From CAMASH01 sp041746635 (GTDB lineage: Bacteria > Verrucomicrobiota > Verrucomicrobiia > Chthoniobacterales > Terrimicrobiaceae): 57,847 bases of DNA. Under the pieces are notes generated by a model. That model saw only the letters and a program-made list of their open reading frames with translations, did not search any database and had not been told where the DNA came from. The translations under genes and the position numbers were made by a program. The stretch lies in contig JBGTGQ010000038.1 of assembly GCA_041746635.1 (NCBI GenBank), forward strand, positions 1 through 57,847. The letters are read 5' to 3'. Below, in pieces: positions 7,963-15,111 of this stretch (position 1 is its first letter; every line of letters begins with the position of its first letter).

Positions 7963-8985
7963 TTACTTGGTCGGAACCGTCTGAATCGTTTGCAGGATGC
8001 GACCGGCAATCTTGTAGGGGTCGCCCTGCGAGTTCGGACGGCGGTCTTCCAGATATCCCTTGTAGCCGTTGTTCACGAAGCTATGCGGGATGCGGATGGA
8101 GGCACCGCGATTGGCCAGGCCGTAGTTGAATTTGTCGATGGACTGGGTCTCATGCAGGCCGGTGAGGCGCATGTGGTTGTCGGGTCCATAGACGGCGATG
8201 TGTTCGTTTTTGTATTTGTCGAACGCGGCCATGAGTTTTTCGAAGTATTCCTTGCCGCCGACTTCCCGCATGTATTCGGTCGAGAAGTTGGAGTGCATGC
8301 CGGAGCCGTTCCAATCGACGTCTAGGCCCAGAGGCTTGCAGTGGTAGTTCACGTCCACTTCGTATTTTTCGCAAAGGCGCTCGAGCAGGTAGCGGGCGAC
8401 CCAGACTTCGTCGGCGGCTTTTTTGGAGCCCTTGCCGAAGATCTGGAATTCCCACTGGCCCTTGGCCACCTCGGCGTTGATGCCTTCGTGATTGATGCCG
8501 GCGTCGAGACAGAGGTCGAGGTGGGTGTCCACAATTTCTCGAGCGATGTCGCCCAAGGAGGAGTAACCCACTCCGGTGTAATATTTGCCTTGGGGAGGCG
8601 GGAAGCCGCCGCCTTCGGGGAAGCCCAGGGGCACGCCGTCGCGGTAGAGGAAATATTCCTGCTCGAAGCCGAACCAGGTTCCGGGATCGTCGAGGATGGT
8701 GGCGCGGGCATTGCTCGAATGCGGGGTGCCATCGGCGTTCAGCACCTCGTTCATCACGAGAGCGCCGTTTTTCTTGGTGGTGTCCGGGTAAACCGCGACC
8801 GGTTTGAGCACGCAATCCGAATTGTGGCCTTCGGCCTGCCGGGTCGAGCTGCCGTCGAAGCCCCAGTTGGGGAGATCTTCCAGCTTGGGAAAGCTATCGT
8901 ATTCCTTGATGAGGGTTTTGCCGCGGAGATTGGCCACGGGGGTGTATCCGTCGAGCCAGAGGTATTCCAGTTTGTACTTCGCCAT
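7963..8985 (-). CDS. glnA: Glutamine synthetase, type II (GSII)
   Basis: A 340-residue cytoplasmic glutamine synthetase of the eukaryotic-like class II, which makes glutamine from glutamate, ammonia and ATP. Recognisable stretches are LPNWGFDGSSTRQAEGHNSD near residue 40, GFEQEYFLY (active-site Glu pair), NAEVAKGQWEFQ, GSGMHSNFST and NRGASIRIPHSF. The length is typical of GSII (about 340-370) and far below GSI (about 470). The Tyr-adenylylation site used on GSI is not part of this class, so control is likely transcriptional; a candidate sigma-54 promoter lies upstream. No other nitrogen-regulation gene is adjacent. It ends at a strong terminator. Confidence 0.95.
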   Translation of the reverse strand: MAKYKLEYLWLDGYTPVANLRGKTLIKEYDSFPKLEDLPNWGFDGSSTRQAEGHNSDCVLKPVAVYPDTTKKNGALVMNEVLNADGTPHSSNARATILDDPGTWFGFEQEYFLYRDGVPLGFPEGGGFPPPQGKYYTGVGYSSLGDIAREIVDTHLDLCLDAGINHEGINAEVAKGQWEFQIFGKGSKKAADEVWVARYLLERLCEKYEVDVNYHCKPLGLDVDWNGSGMHSNFSTEYMREVGGKEYFEKLMAAFDKYKNEHIAVYGPDNHMRLTGLHETQSIDKFNYGLANRGASIRIPHSFVNNGYKGYLEDRRPNSQGDPYKIAGRILQTIQTVPTK

Positions 8986-9090
8986 AATTTGTGATTGGAG
9001 TGTCTATTTTTGTGCGGGCCACGCCGGGGTTGGCCGCGATCTGTTGTTTTTTGTTTGCCCTGATACCCGTTTTTCGGCGCGGTGAGCATA

Positions 9091-9106
9091 AGCAGGAATG
9101 ATGCCA
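9091..9106 (-). promoter_or_regulatory. Candidate sigma-54 (-24/-12) promoter for glnA
   Basis: On the minus strand TGGCATCATTCCTGCT has the invariant GG and GC dinucleotides at the correct spacing (10 bases between them) for the consensus TGGCAC-N5-TTGCA. It lies about 105 bases upstream of the glnA ATG and would give a leader of about 90 nt containing a small GGCCA/TGGCC hairpin. Nitrogen control by sigma-54 is common for glnA, but the -12 box here is only partly consensus. Confidence 0.45.
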
Positions 9107-9179
9107 TTTCTGAAATGATTTTTGCGGCGGGGGCAAACAATCGTGCTGTTGCGGGCTTGTTTGCGGGCGGGGGTGGGTC

Positions 9180-9602
9180 ATGCTAATCGGCATGGAGCAG
9201 GTCAAGGACACCTTGAGAGCGACGGTTCGGATTGGTTACGACGGCAAGGTGCATAAGATTTTCCGCGGTCCTCAGGCGGAGGAGCGTTTTGCCACCGAGG
9301 TGAAAGTGCTGCGTCATTTGGAGAAGGCGGGATGCACGTTTGTCCCGAGGCTGCTGGAGGCTGATCCGGCAGAGCTGAAAATCGTCACCACCAATTGTGG
9401 AAACCGGGTGGACCATCTGGATGAGGGGAGGATGAGGGAGATTTATGCCGAATTGGAGCCGTTCGGGGTGCGCCACGATGATGCGGAGATGCGCAACGTG
9501 ACCTACCGGCAGTCGGACGGGCGCTTCTGCTTGATCGATTTTGAGTTTGCCATCATTCTTCCCGGCTTTGAGCAACAGGATGACGGATCACCCACCCAAT
9601 GA
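9180..9602 (+). CDS. Miniature protein kinase-like protein
   Basis: A 140-residue protein that looks like a compact eukaryotic-like kinase fold, about half the usual size. I see a candidate ATP lysine in VHKIFRG, an alpha-C glutamate in FATEVKVLRHLE, a hinge-like IVTTNCGNRVDHL, a catalytic-loop equivalent HDDAEMRNV (in place of HRDLKPEN) and a metal-binding IDFEFA (in place of DFG). This resembles Bud32/RIO-type small kinases. Its 3' end overlaps the start of the PP2C phosphatase gene by 23 bp, which strongly suggests co-translation and a kinase-phosphatase pair. It is divergent from glnA across 194 bp. Activity is inferred from motifs. Confidence 0.65.
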   Translation: MLIGMEQVKDTLRATVRIGYDGKVHKIFRGPQAEERFATEVKVLRHLEKAGCTFVPRLLEADPAELKIVTTNCGNRVDHLDEGRMREIYAELEPFGVRHDDAEMRNVTYRQSDGRFCLIDFEFAIILPGFEQQDDGSPTQ

Positions 9603-10407
9603 GCCGCCGGGGCATCTGCGCTGGTTCGGGCTGACGGACCGGGGCAAGGTGCGGCCCAACAATGAGGATTCGTTTTTGTGCCTGCAATTTGACGCGCAGG
9701 AGGTCCGGTATCTGGGCCGGATCGGGGAGGCGCCGACGGGCAGCGCGGATTTTATTTTTGCCGTCAGCGACGGGATGGGCGGGGCCAGGGCGGGGGAATT
9801 CGCCAGCCGGATGGCGGTGGACAAAATCACCCGGCTGATGCCGCGTTCCTTCAAGCAGTCGGCCACCGGCATTGTGGCGGGTTTTGAAGATGTCCTGACC
9901 GAGCTTTTTCACGAGATCAACCGATCCCTGACCTATCTGGGAAACAGCGATCCAGATTGTTCGGGCATGGGGGCGACTCTCAGCATGTGCTGGTTCACGC
10001 CGGGCTGGATGTACCATGGCCACATCGGGGACAGCCGGATTTATTATCTGCCCGCCCAAGGAGGAGGGATCAAACAGATCACCCAGGATGACACGCATGT
10101 GGGCTGGCTATTTCGCAACGGGCAGATCAACGAGCGGCAGGCGCGGGATCATCCCCGCCGCAATGCCCTGCAAAAAGCCCTGGGGGCGGGACATCAGTTT
10201 GTTGATCCCCAAGTGGGAGCGGTGGCTTACGAAACCGGAGACAGATTTCTGCTTTGCACCGACGGGTTGGTGGATGGTCTCTATAATGCGCAGATACAGG
10301 ACCTCGTAAGCGGGCGGGAAGCCAACCCGGCGGAACGCCTGGTGCGGACGGCGGTCGAGCAGGCCGGGCGGGATAACACAACAGCACTGATGGTGGAGGT
10401 GCTTTAA
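9580..10407 (+). CDS. PP2C-family serine/threonine phosphatase
   Basis: A 275-residue PPM/PP2C phosphatase with the metal-binding motifs in order: GLTDRGKVRPNNEDSF (residues about 16-31), FAVSDGMGGARAGEFAS, GMGATLSMCWF, HIGDSRIYYL, FLLCTDGLVDGLY and a final AGRDNTTALMVEV, where the Asp and Asn complete the metal site. It has no transmembrane helix or sensor domain, so it is a free cytoplasmic phosphatase, likely opposing Ser/Thr kinases such as the overlapping mini-kinase. The ATG at 9580 is chosen; a 13-codon upstream extension would sit entirely inside the kinase gene. The 106 bp that follow, to the convergent kdsB, hold no terminator I can recognise. Confidence 0.92.
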   Translation: MTDHPPNEPPGHLRWFGLTDRGKVRPNNEDSFLCLQFDAQEVRYLGRIGEAPTGSADFIFAVSDGMGGARAGEFASRMAVDKITRLMPRSFKQSATGIVAGFEDVLTELFHEINRSLTYLGNSDPDCSGMGATLSMCWFTPGWMYHGHIGDSRIYYLPAQGGGIKQITQDDTHVGWLFRNGQINERQARDHPRRNALQKALGAGHQFVDPQVGAVAYETGDRFLLCTDGLVDGLYNAQIQDLVSGREANPAERLVRTAVEQAGRDNTTALMVEVL

Positions 10408-10513
10408 TGCGCCGGGTCTGAGTTCGCGGCATCCCTTTTATTGAACCCGCTTCCGAGGCTCGTTTACCGCTTGAGAGTTCCCGGGAGGTTTGCCTGCATT
10501 AGGCGCACCGTAC

Positions 10514-11272
10514 CTACTCTGATTCCAGCGCGGCGATGGCCCGATGGATGTCTTCGGGAACGTCCACGCCGACGCTGTGGTTTTTGGTGAGCAAAACCTG
10601 AATGTTGGAACCGTGTTCGAGCGCGCGGAGTTGCTCGAGTTTCTCGGTTTGTTCGAGGGGAGTGGGTTTCCAGCGAACGAATCGCCTGAGGAAATCGCGG
10701 CGATAACCGTAGATGCCGAGGTGCCAGAGCGAATGACGATTGAGCGATGACCAATGACCAATGACTTGCCCGTCCCGGGCAAACGGAATCGGGCTGCGGG
10801 AGAAATAAAGGGCGCGTCCGTCAGGGGCGGTGACGACTTTGACGTTGTTCGGGTTGTGGAAATCGATCTCGTTCTCGAAGGGGCAGGCGGCGGTGATCAT
10901 CTCGAGTTTGGGATCTTTTTGCAGGGTGCGGACGAGGCGGTCGATCAGGCGCGGATCGACGGCGGGTTCGTCGCCTTGGACATTGATGATGTGTTTCACG
11001 CCGCGCAGGCAGGCGGCGACCTCGGCCAGACGGTCGGTGCCGCTGGGATGTTCGGGAGAAGTTAGGGCGACCTCTGCGCCAAACTCAAAGGCGGCTTCGG
11101 CGATGCGCATGTCGTCGGTGGCGACGATGATTTGGGAGATGGTTTTGGCCTTCAAACAACGTTCCCAGACGTGCTGGATGAGGGGCTTGCCCAGGATAAA
11201 ATGAAGGGGCTTGCCGGGGAACCGGGTCGAGGCCCAGCGGGCGGGAATGATGACGGCGGCTCGATTGGTCAT
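10514..11272 (-). CDS. kdsB: CMP-Kdo synthetase (3-deoxy-manno-octulosonate cytidylyltransferase)
   Basis: A 252-residue cytidylyltransferase activating Kdo with CTP before its transfer to lipid A. Visible motifs are IIPARWASTRFPGKPL at the N-terminus, SGTDRLAEV, NVQGDEP (metal-binding Asp), YFSRSPIPFARD and the late LEQTEKLEQLRALEHG. The length equals the usual 245-255. It is the last gene of the minus-strand set hldA-gmhB-kdsB, starting 10 bp after gmhB, so all three are probably co-transcribed and supply LPS inner-core sugars. Confidence 0.95.
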   Translation of the reverse strand: MTNRAAVIIPARWASTRFPGKPLHFILGKPLIQHVWERCLKAKTISQIIVATDDMRIAEAAFEFGAEVALTSPEHPSGTDRLAEVAACLRGVKHIINVQGDEPAVDPRLIDRLVRTLQKDPKLEMITAACPFENEIDFHNPNNVKVVTAPDGRALYFSRSPIPFARDGQVIGHWSSLNRHSLWHLGIYGYRRDFLRRFVRWKPTPLEQTEKLEQLRALEHGSNIQVLLTKNHSVGVDVPEDIHRAIAALESE

Positions 11273-11282
11273 TGATCAGGAG

Positions 11283-11813
11283 TCATTGGTCATTTGCCAT
11301 AATGATTCGGATGGCAGCGGTGACGTCGGCGGCGATGAAATCGGGTGCGCTCTGGCGGTGTTTTTCGCCGTAGCCGGTGAGGACGAGGATGGTGCGGCAG
11401 CCAGCGGCGCGTCCGCTGGCGATATCGATGTCCTTGTCGCCGATGAACCAGGATTTTTGCGGGTCGATGCCGTGGTCGCGGATGGCTTCGTCGATCATGC
11501 CGGTGCCCGGTTTGCGGCGTGGGGTGGGGATGCCGGGATGGTCGGCGCAGTGGTAGGCGGCGTCGATGGTGTCTGCGAGCTGGCGGAAGAGTTCGGCGTT
11601 GACCGCTTCGTAATCGGCGGTGGTGAAATAGCCGCGTCCTATGCCGCTTTGGTTGGTGATGACGATATTCAGCCAGCCGAGTCGGCGAAGTTCGGCCAAA
11701 ACCTTGCCGGCGCCGGGAATGGCACTGACCCGGGCGGGGTCGGAGCAGTAATTTTCCTCCTGCATCAAAGTGCCGTCGCGGTCAAAAAAGACGGCCCGGC
11801 GATCAGACGGCAT
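11283..11813 (-). CDS. gmhB: D-glycero-D-manno-heptose 1,7-bisphosphate phosphatase-like HAD protein
   Basis: A 176-residue HAD-superfamily IIIA phosphatase, dephosphorylating heptose bisphosphate at C7. The nucleophile motif is FFDRDGTLMQE, motif II is ITNQSGIGRGY, and the later DKDIDIASGRAAGC gives the metal-binding acidic residues. The Cys/His zinc loop usual in GmhB (C-x-H-x-n-C-x-C) is reduced here: HCADHPGIPTPRRKPG has one Cys and lacks the two later ones. Zinc binding is therefore probably lost, as in a subset of the family. It overlaps the 3' end of hldA by 11 bp. Context (heptose kinase, Kdo activation) supports the LPS assignment over histidinol phosphatase. Confidence 0.85.
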   Translation of the reverse strand: MPSDRRAVFFDRDGTLMQEENYCSDPARVSAIPGAGKVLAELRRLGWLNIVITNQSGIGRGYFTTADYEAVNAELFRQLADTIDAAYHCADHPGIPTPRRKPGTGMIDEAIRDHGIDPQKSWFIGDKDIDIASGRAAGCRTILVLTGYGEKHRQSAPDFIAADVTAAIRIIMANDQ

Positions 11814-12810
11814 GGTTTTGGAAACTTTCGATCAATTCCGCGGAAGTCAGGGTGGCCGTGCCGAGTTTGCCCACGACGACGCCTGCGGCGTGATTGGCGA
11901 TTTCGGCCGCTTCCTGCAAGGTGGCCCCGGCGCAAAGGGCGAGGGTGTAAAGCGCGATGGTGGTGTCCCCCGCACCGGAAACGTCGAAGACTTCCTGCGC
12001 ACGGGTGGGGGTGTGGTAGGGCGGTTGACCGTGATCGAAAAGAATGATGCCGTGTTCGCCCAAGGTGACAAGCAGGGACGGGATGCGGAATTTTTCCAGG
12101 AGGGATTGCCCGACCTCGAGGAGGGGCGCATCGGTCAGGGGATCGTCGGCCGCGCTGTGGTCGGTCCGTCCGGCCATGGCGAAAGCCTCGGAGCGATTGG
12201 GCTTGAGAGTGGTGATGCCTTTCCAGTGGAGCGGATTGCCGGGGTTGGGATCGGCGGTGATGATTTTTTTCGACTGGGCGGCCATTTCGCTGACGCGATC
12301 CACGAAATCCTGAGAGAGAAAACCTTTGCCGTAGTCTTCGAAAATCACTCCGTCCACCTCGGCCAACAGATCCCGGATGCGTTCGCTGGCGGCGTCCAGA
12401 GTGGCGGCGGAAACGGCCACGCGCCGCTCGCGATCCACTCGCACGACTTGCTGCTGGCGGGCGATGATGCGGGTTTTGACGATGGTGGGCATTTCCGGTG
12501 TTTCGATGAGCCCGTCGGTGTCGATGCCTTCCTCGACCAGATGGGTTTTCAGGCGGATGGCGAAGGTGTCGCAGCCAACTACACCGCTGAGTTGCACCGA
12601 CTTGCAGAAAGGGCGGAGGTTGCGGGCGACGTTGGCCGCACCACCCGGATAGCTGGATTCGCTCTGCACCTCTACGACCGGAACGGGGGCCTCGGGCGAT
12701 ATACGGGAAACCTTGCCCCACACAAACTCATCCAGCATGACATCCCCGATGACCAACAGGCGCTGCTTGCCGGCCTGCTCAAGAAGGTGTTGTATTCTTT
12801 GCGGATTCAT
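11803..12810 (-). CDS. hldA: D-glycero-beta-D-manno-heptose-7-phosphate kinase (RfaE domain I)
   Basis: A 335-residue PfkB-family sugar kinase equivalent to the N-terminal half of E. coli HldE. Motifs are VIGDVMLDEFVWGKVSRISP at the N-terminus, YPGGAANVARNL, DYGKGFLS, TADPNP and the signature VFDVSGAGDTTIALYTLAL, with the GAGD anion hole and catalytic Asp. The adenylyltransferase half is encoded separately as rfaE2 at 19934, as in species with a split HldA/HldC. ATG 12810 (MNPQRIQHLLEQ) is the only start consistent with the kinase domain; the longer open frame runs into the divergent neighbour. It leads the hldA-gmhB-kdsB operon. Confidence 0.93.
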   Translation of the reverse strand: MNPQRIQHLLEQAGKQRLLVIGDVMLDEFVWGKVSRISPEAPVPVVEVQSESSYPGGAANVARNLRPFCKSVQLSGVVGCDTFAIRLKTHLVEEGIDTDGLIETPEMPTIVKTRIIARQQQVVRVDRERRVAVSAATLDAASERIRDLLAEVDGVIFEDYGKGFLSQDFVDRVSEMAAQSKKIITADPNPGNPLHWKGITTLKPNRSEAFAMAGRTDHSAADDPLTDAPLLEVGQSLLEKFRIPSLLVTLGEHGIILFDHGQPPYHTPTRAQEVFDVSGAGDTTIALYTLALCAGATLQEAAEIANHAAGVVVGKLGTATLTSAELIESFQNHAV

Positions 12811-12882
12811 CTCACTATAAACGTTCTTTAATTGATGATGACTAAAGGGGCTGCGGCCCTTCGCGAAGCTAAATTTTTTCCC

Positions 12883-13680
12883 ATGCTGCCACGCCTCATT
12901 CCCACTGTCCTCTACGGACTTGCCCTGGTGAACTCCTTTGGGCAAGCGCCGCCCCAAAGTATCGACCTGTCGAAATTCCCGGCGGCCGCCGTTCAGGACG
13001 TCTTGGTGCCGGTCCCGAGCGAAATTTTTAACGTGCTGGACAAACTGGGTTCGCCCAATTGGAAAGCGGAAATGCGGGATAAACTCGGAAACAACACCGG
13101 CAACCGCGCCCAGGTGGCCCTCCTGCTCGGCACCATCATCGCCGACGGCTTTGTCGCCGTGGAAGCCGAGGACTCCGAGAAAGTGAAACAAATCGGCCAG
13201 GAAGTGTTAACCCTCGCCGATGCCATCAATGTGCGCCGGGCGGTCATTTCCCGCAGCAAAAGTATCACGGAAAAAGCGGACGCGAAAAACTGGAAGGGCA
13301 CGCGGGCCGAACTCGATGGTGCCTTACAGGATGTGCGGGGCGCGATGGAGGAACTGGGCGACGAGGACCTCGCGCAGCTCGTGAGTCTGGGCGGCTGGAT
13401 TCGCGGCACCGCGGTGCTGACCTCGATCGTGGGTAAAAACTACACGCCGGACGGCGCGGAGTTGCTCAACCAGCCGGAGCTGGTTAATTATTTTGGTCGT
13501 CGCATTGACAACATGCGCAACTCACGTTTGAAAAAAGAGGAACTCGTCACTCAAGTGCGAAAACTCCTGCGCGATATCCGGCCTTTGATCACGAAGGGCG
13601 GCATCCCGCAGGCGAATGTCCAAAAGATCAATAAAATGACCGGCGACATGGTCATCGCCATCACCTCGGAGGGGAACTGA
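12883..13680 (+). CDS. Secreted protein of unknown function
   Basis: A 265-residue protein with an N-terminal signal sequence (PRLIPTVLYGLALVNSFGQA) followed by an all-alpha-looking soluble domain rich in charged helices (EVLTLADAINVRRAVISRSK, LDGALQDVRGAMEELGDEDL). No family was recognised. ATG 12883 gives the signal peptide directly; an ATG at 12832 adds 17 residues ahead of it. It opens the long plus-strand run and is followed at 4 bp by another secreted protein, so the two are probably co-expressed. The region 12811-12882 shared with the divergent hldA must hold promoters for both; no clear box is visible. Confidence 0.75.
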   Translation: MLPRLIPTVLYGLALVNSFGQAPPQSIDLSKFPAAAVQDVLVPVPSEIFNVLDKLGSPNWKAEMRDKLGNNTGNRAQVALLLGTIIADGFVAVEAEDSEKVKQIGQEVLTLADAINVRRAVISRSKSITEKADAKNWKGTRAELDGALQDVRGAMEELGDEDLAQLVSLGGWIRGTAVLTSIVGKNYTPDGAELLNQPELVNYFGRRIDNMRNSRLKKEELVTQVRKLLRDIRPLITKGGIPQANVQKINKMTGDMVIAITSEGN

Positions 13681-13683
13681 GCC

Positions 13684-14118
13684 GTGAAAAAATCGATCAA
13701 CTTTCTTCTGGCTGCGACCCTCGCGCTTGCCCTTCCTCCCCTGGCTTTGGCTTCGGTGGACGACGCCTTGTCCTTCGCCCAGGAGGCGGCTTCGCCCTAC
13801 GTAAAACAAGGCTTCACCGTCCGCGAGGACGCCTGGGGTGGCGACTTGGGGGTGAAGGATCAAAAAGCCGTCACGGCCCAGCTTTTCAAGGGCAACGAAT
13901 ACTGGTTTTGGCTGGGGACTGACACCCGCGGGGCGGTCATAACCGTGCACATATACGATGCCGCGGGCAAGCTGGCCGAGAGCGAATTCTGGCAGAAGGG
14001 CCGTTTTGCCGGGGTCAAAATCCTCCCCGAAAAGACAGGCACGTATTACGCCATTGTCACGGTGGAAAAATCTCCCCAGGAGCGCTCCAATTGGGCGCTC
14101 GTCTATGGCTACAAATAA
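13684..14118 (+). CDS. Small secreted protein of unknown function
   Basis: A 144-residue protein starting at GTG 13684, with a clean signal peptide (KKSINFLLAATLALALPPLALAS). The mature domain appears beta-rich, with KGNEYWFWLGTDTRGAVITV and GTYYAIVTVEKSP, reminiscent of small periplasmic carbohydrate- or lipid-binding sandwiches, but I cannot assign a family. It follows the previous gene by 3 bp and its last codons overlap the ATG of phoH (14105), implying translational coupling. Confidence 0.75.
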   Translation: MKKSINFLLAATLALALPPLALASVDDALSFAQEAASPYVKQGFTVREDAWGGDLGVKDQKAVTAQLFKGNEYWFWLGTDTRGAVITVHIYDAAGKLAESEFWQKGRFAGVKILPEKTGTYYAIVTVEKSPQERSNWALVYGYK

Positions 14119-15088
14119 TCCCGAGACGTTCACGCTGGAGTTCGAGAACGCCCGCGCCGTGCAGGCGCTTTACGGCGGCGAGGACAAGCTGCTGCGTGAA
14201 CTGGAGTCCGCCCTCGACGTCAAAGTCACTTCGCGGGACGGATGGCTGCGGGTCGAAGGCCGTCCTGATGGGTTGGCGCAAGCGCGAAAGGTTTTTGCCC
14301 AGCTCGACGCCGCCCGCAAGAACGGTGTTCCCATTCACCGTCACGAATTTCAGTATGCGCTGCATGCCGTCGGGGAAAACAAGGGCGAGGATCTCGGTCG
14401 CCTGCTCGAACTTCGCATCCAGACTTCCTCGCGCAAACCTCCCATCGTGCCCAAGACGGAGGGCCAGAAAGGCTACCTGCGCTCGATCCAGACCCGCGAC
14501 ATCACCTTTGGCGTCGGCCCGGCCGGCACCGGCAAAACCTACCTCGCCATGGCGATGGCCGTTTCCGCCCTCAAGCAGGAAAAGGTCAGCCGCATCGTGC
14601 TGACCCGTCCGGCAGTCGAGGCGGGCGAAGCCCTCGGCTTCCTACCCGGCGATCTCCAGGAAAAAATCCTCCCCTATCTACGCCCGCTCTACGATGCGCT
14701 GTACGACATGCTCGACCTGGAGGAGATCCAGAAATTCATGGACCGGGGCGTGATCGAAATTGCCCCGCTGGCCTACATGCGCGGCCGCACCCTCAGCCAG
14801 GCCTTCGTGGTTCTCGACGAAGCGCAAAACACCACCACTGAGCAGATGTTCATGTTCCTTACCCGTCTCGGATCGGACTCGAAATGTGTTGTTACCGGTG
14901 ATCGCACGCAGATTGACCTTCCGCGTAATAAGCGCAGCGGCTTGATCGAGGCGGTCGAGGCCCTGAGCGGTGTCGATGGCATCGGATTTCACTTTTTCGA
15001 GGAGGTTGATGTTGTCCGCCATCCGCTGGTGCGGGCCATCATTCATGCCTACAAAGAGCATCGCGGGTTGCAGGAGAGCCGCTTCTAA
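14105..15088 (+). CDS. phoH: PhoH-family ATPase
   Basis: A 327-residue PhoH-like protein: an N-terminal KH-like segment (about residues 1-110) then a P-loop ATPase with Walker A GPAGTGKTYLAMAMAV, Walker B VVLDEAQN and the family blocks LTRPAVEAGEALGFLPGD, AYMRGRTL and VTGDRTQIDLP. It is thought to act with YbeY in RNA metabolism, and the phoH-pgpH-ybeY order here is a conserved bacterial arrangement. The ATG at 14105 lies inside the preceding gene's last five codons; longer in-frame starts overlap that gene out of frame and lack homology. Confidence 0.95.
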   Translation: MATNNPETFTLEFENARAVQALYGGEDKLLRELESALDVKVTSRDGWLRVEGRPDGLAQARKVFAQLDAARKNGVPIHRHEFQYALHAVGENKGEDLGRLLELRIQTSSRKPPIVPKTEGQKGYLRSIQTRDITFGVGPAGTGKTYLAMAMAVSALKQEKVSRIVLTRPAVEAGEALGFLPGDLQEKILPYLRPLYDALYDMLDLEEIQKFMDRGVIEIAPLAYMRGRTLSQAFVVLDEAQNTTTEQMFMFLTRLGSDSKCVVTGDRTQIDLPRNKRSGLIEAVEALSGVDGIGFHFFEEVDVVRHPLVRAIIHAYKEHRGLQESRF

Positions 15089-15111
15089 CTTTATGGTCTT
15101 CCCTTGAACCC

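Noticed and set aside
10408..10513. Terminator between the convergent PP2C and kdsB genes
   Set aside because: Only a distant 6-bp TGCGCC/GGCGCA pair was found; no hairpin with T-run.
11803..13191. A 462-codon frame extending hldA upstream
   Set aside because: The extra 127 codons overlap the divergent secreted-protein gene and have no kinase homology; the ATG at 12810 fits the family.
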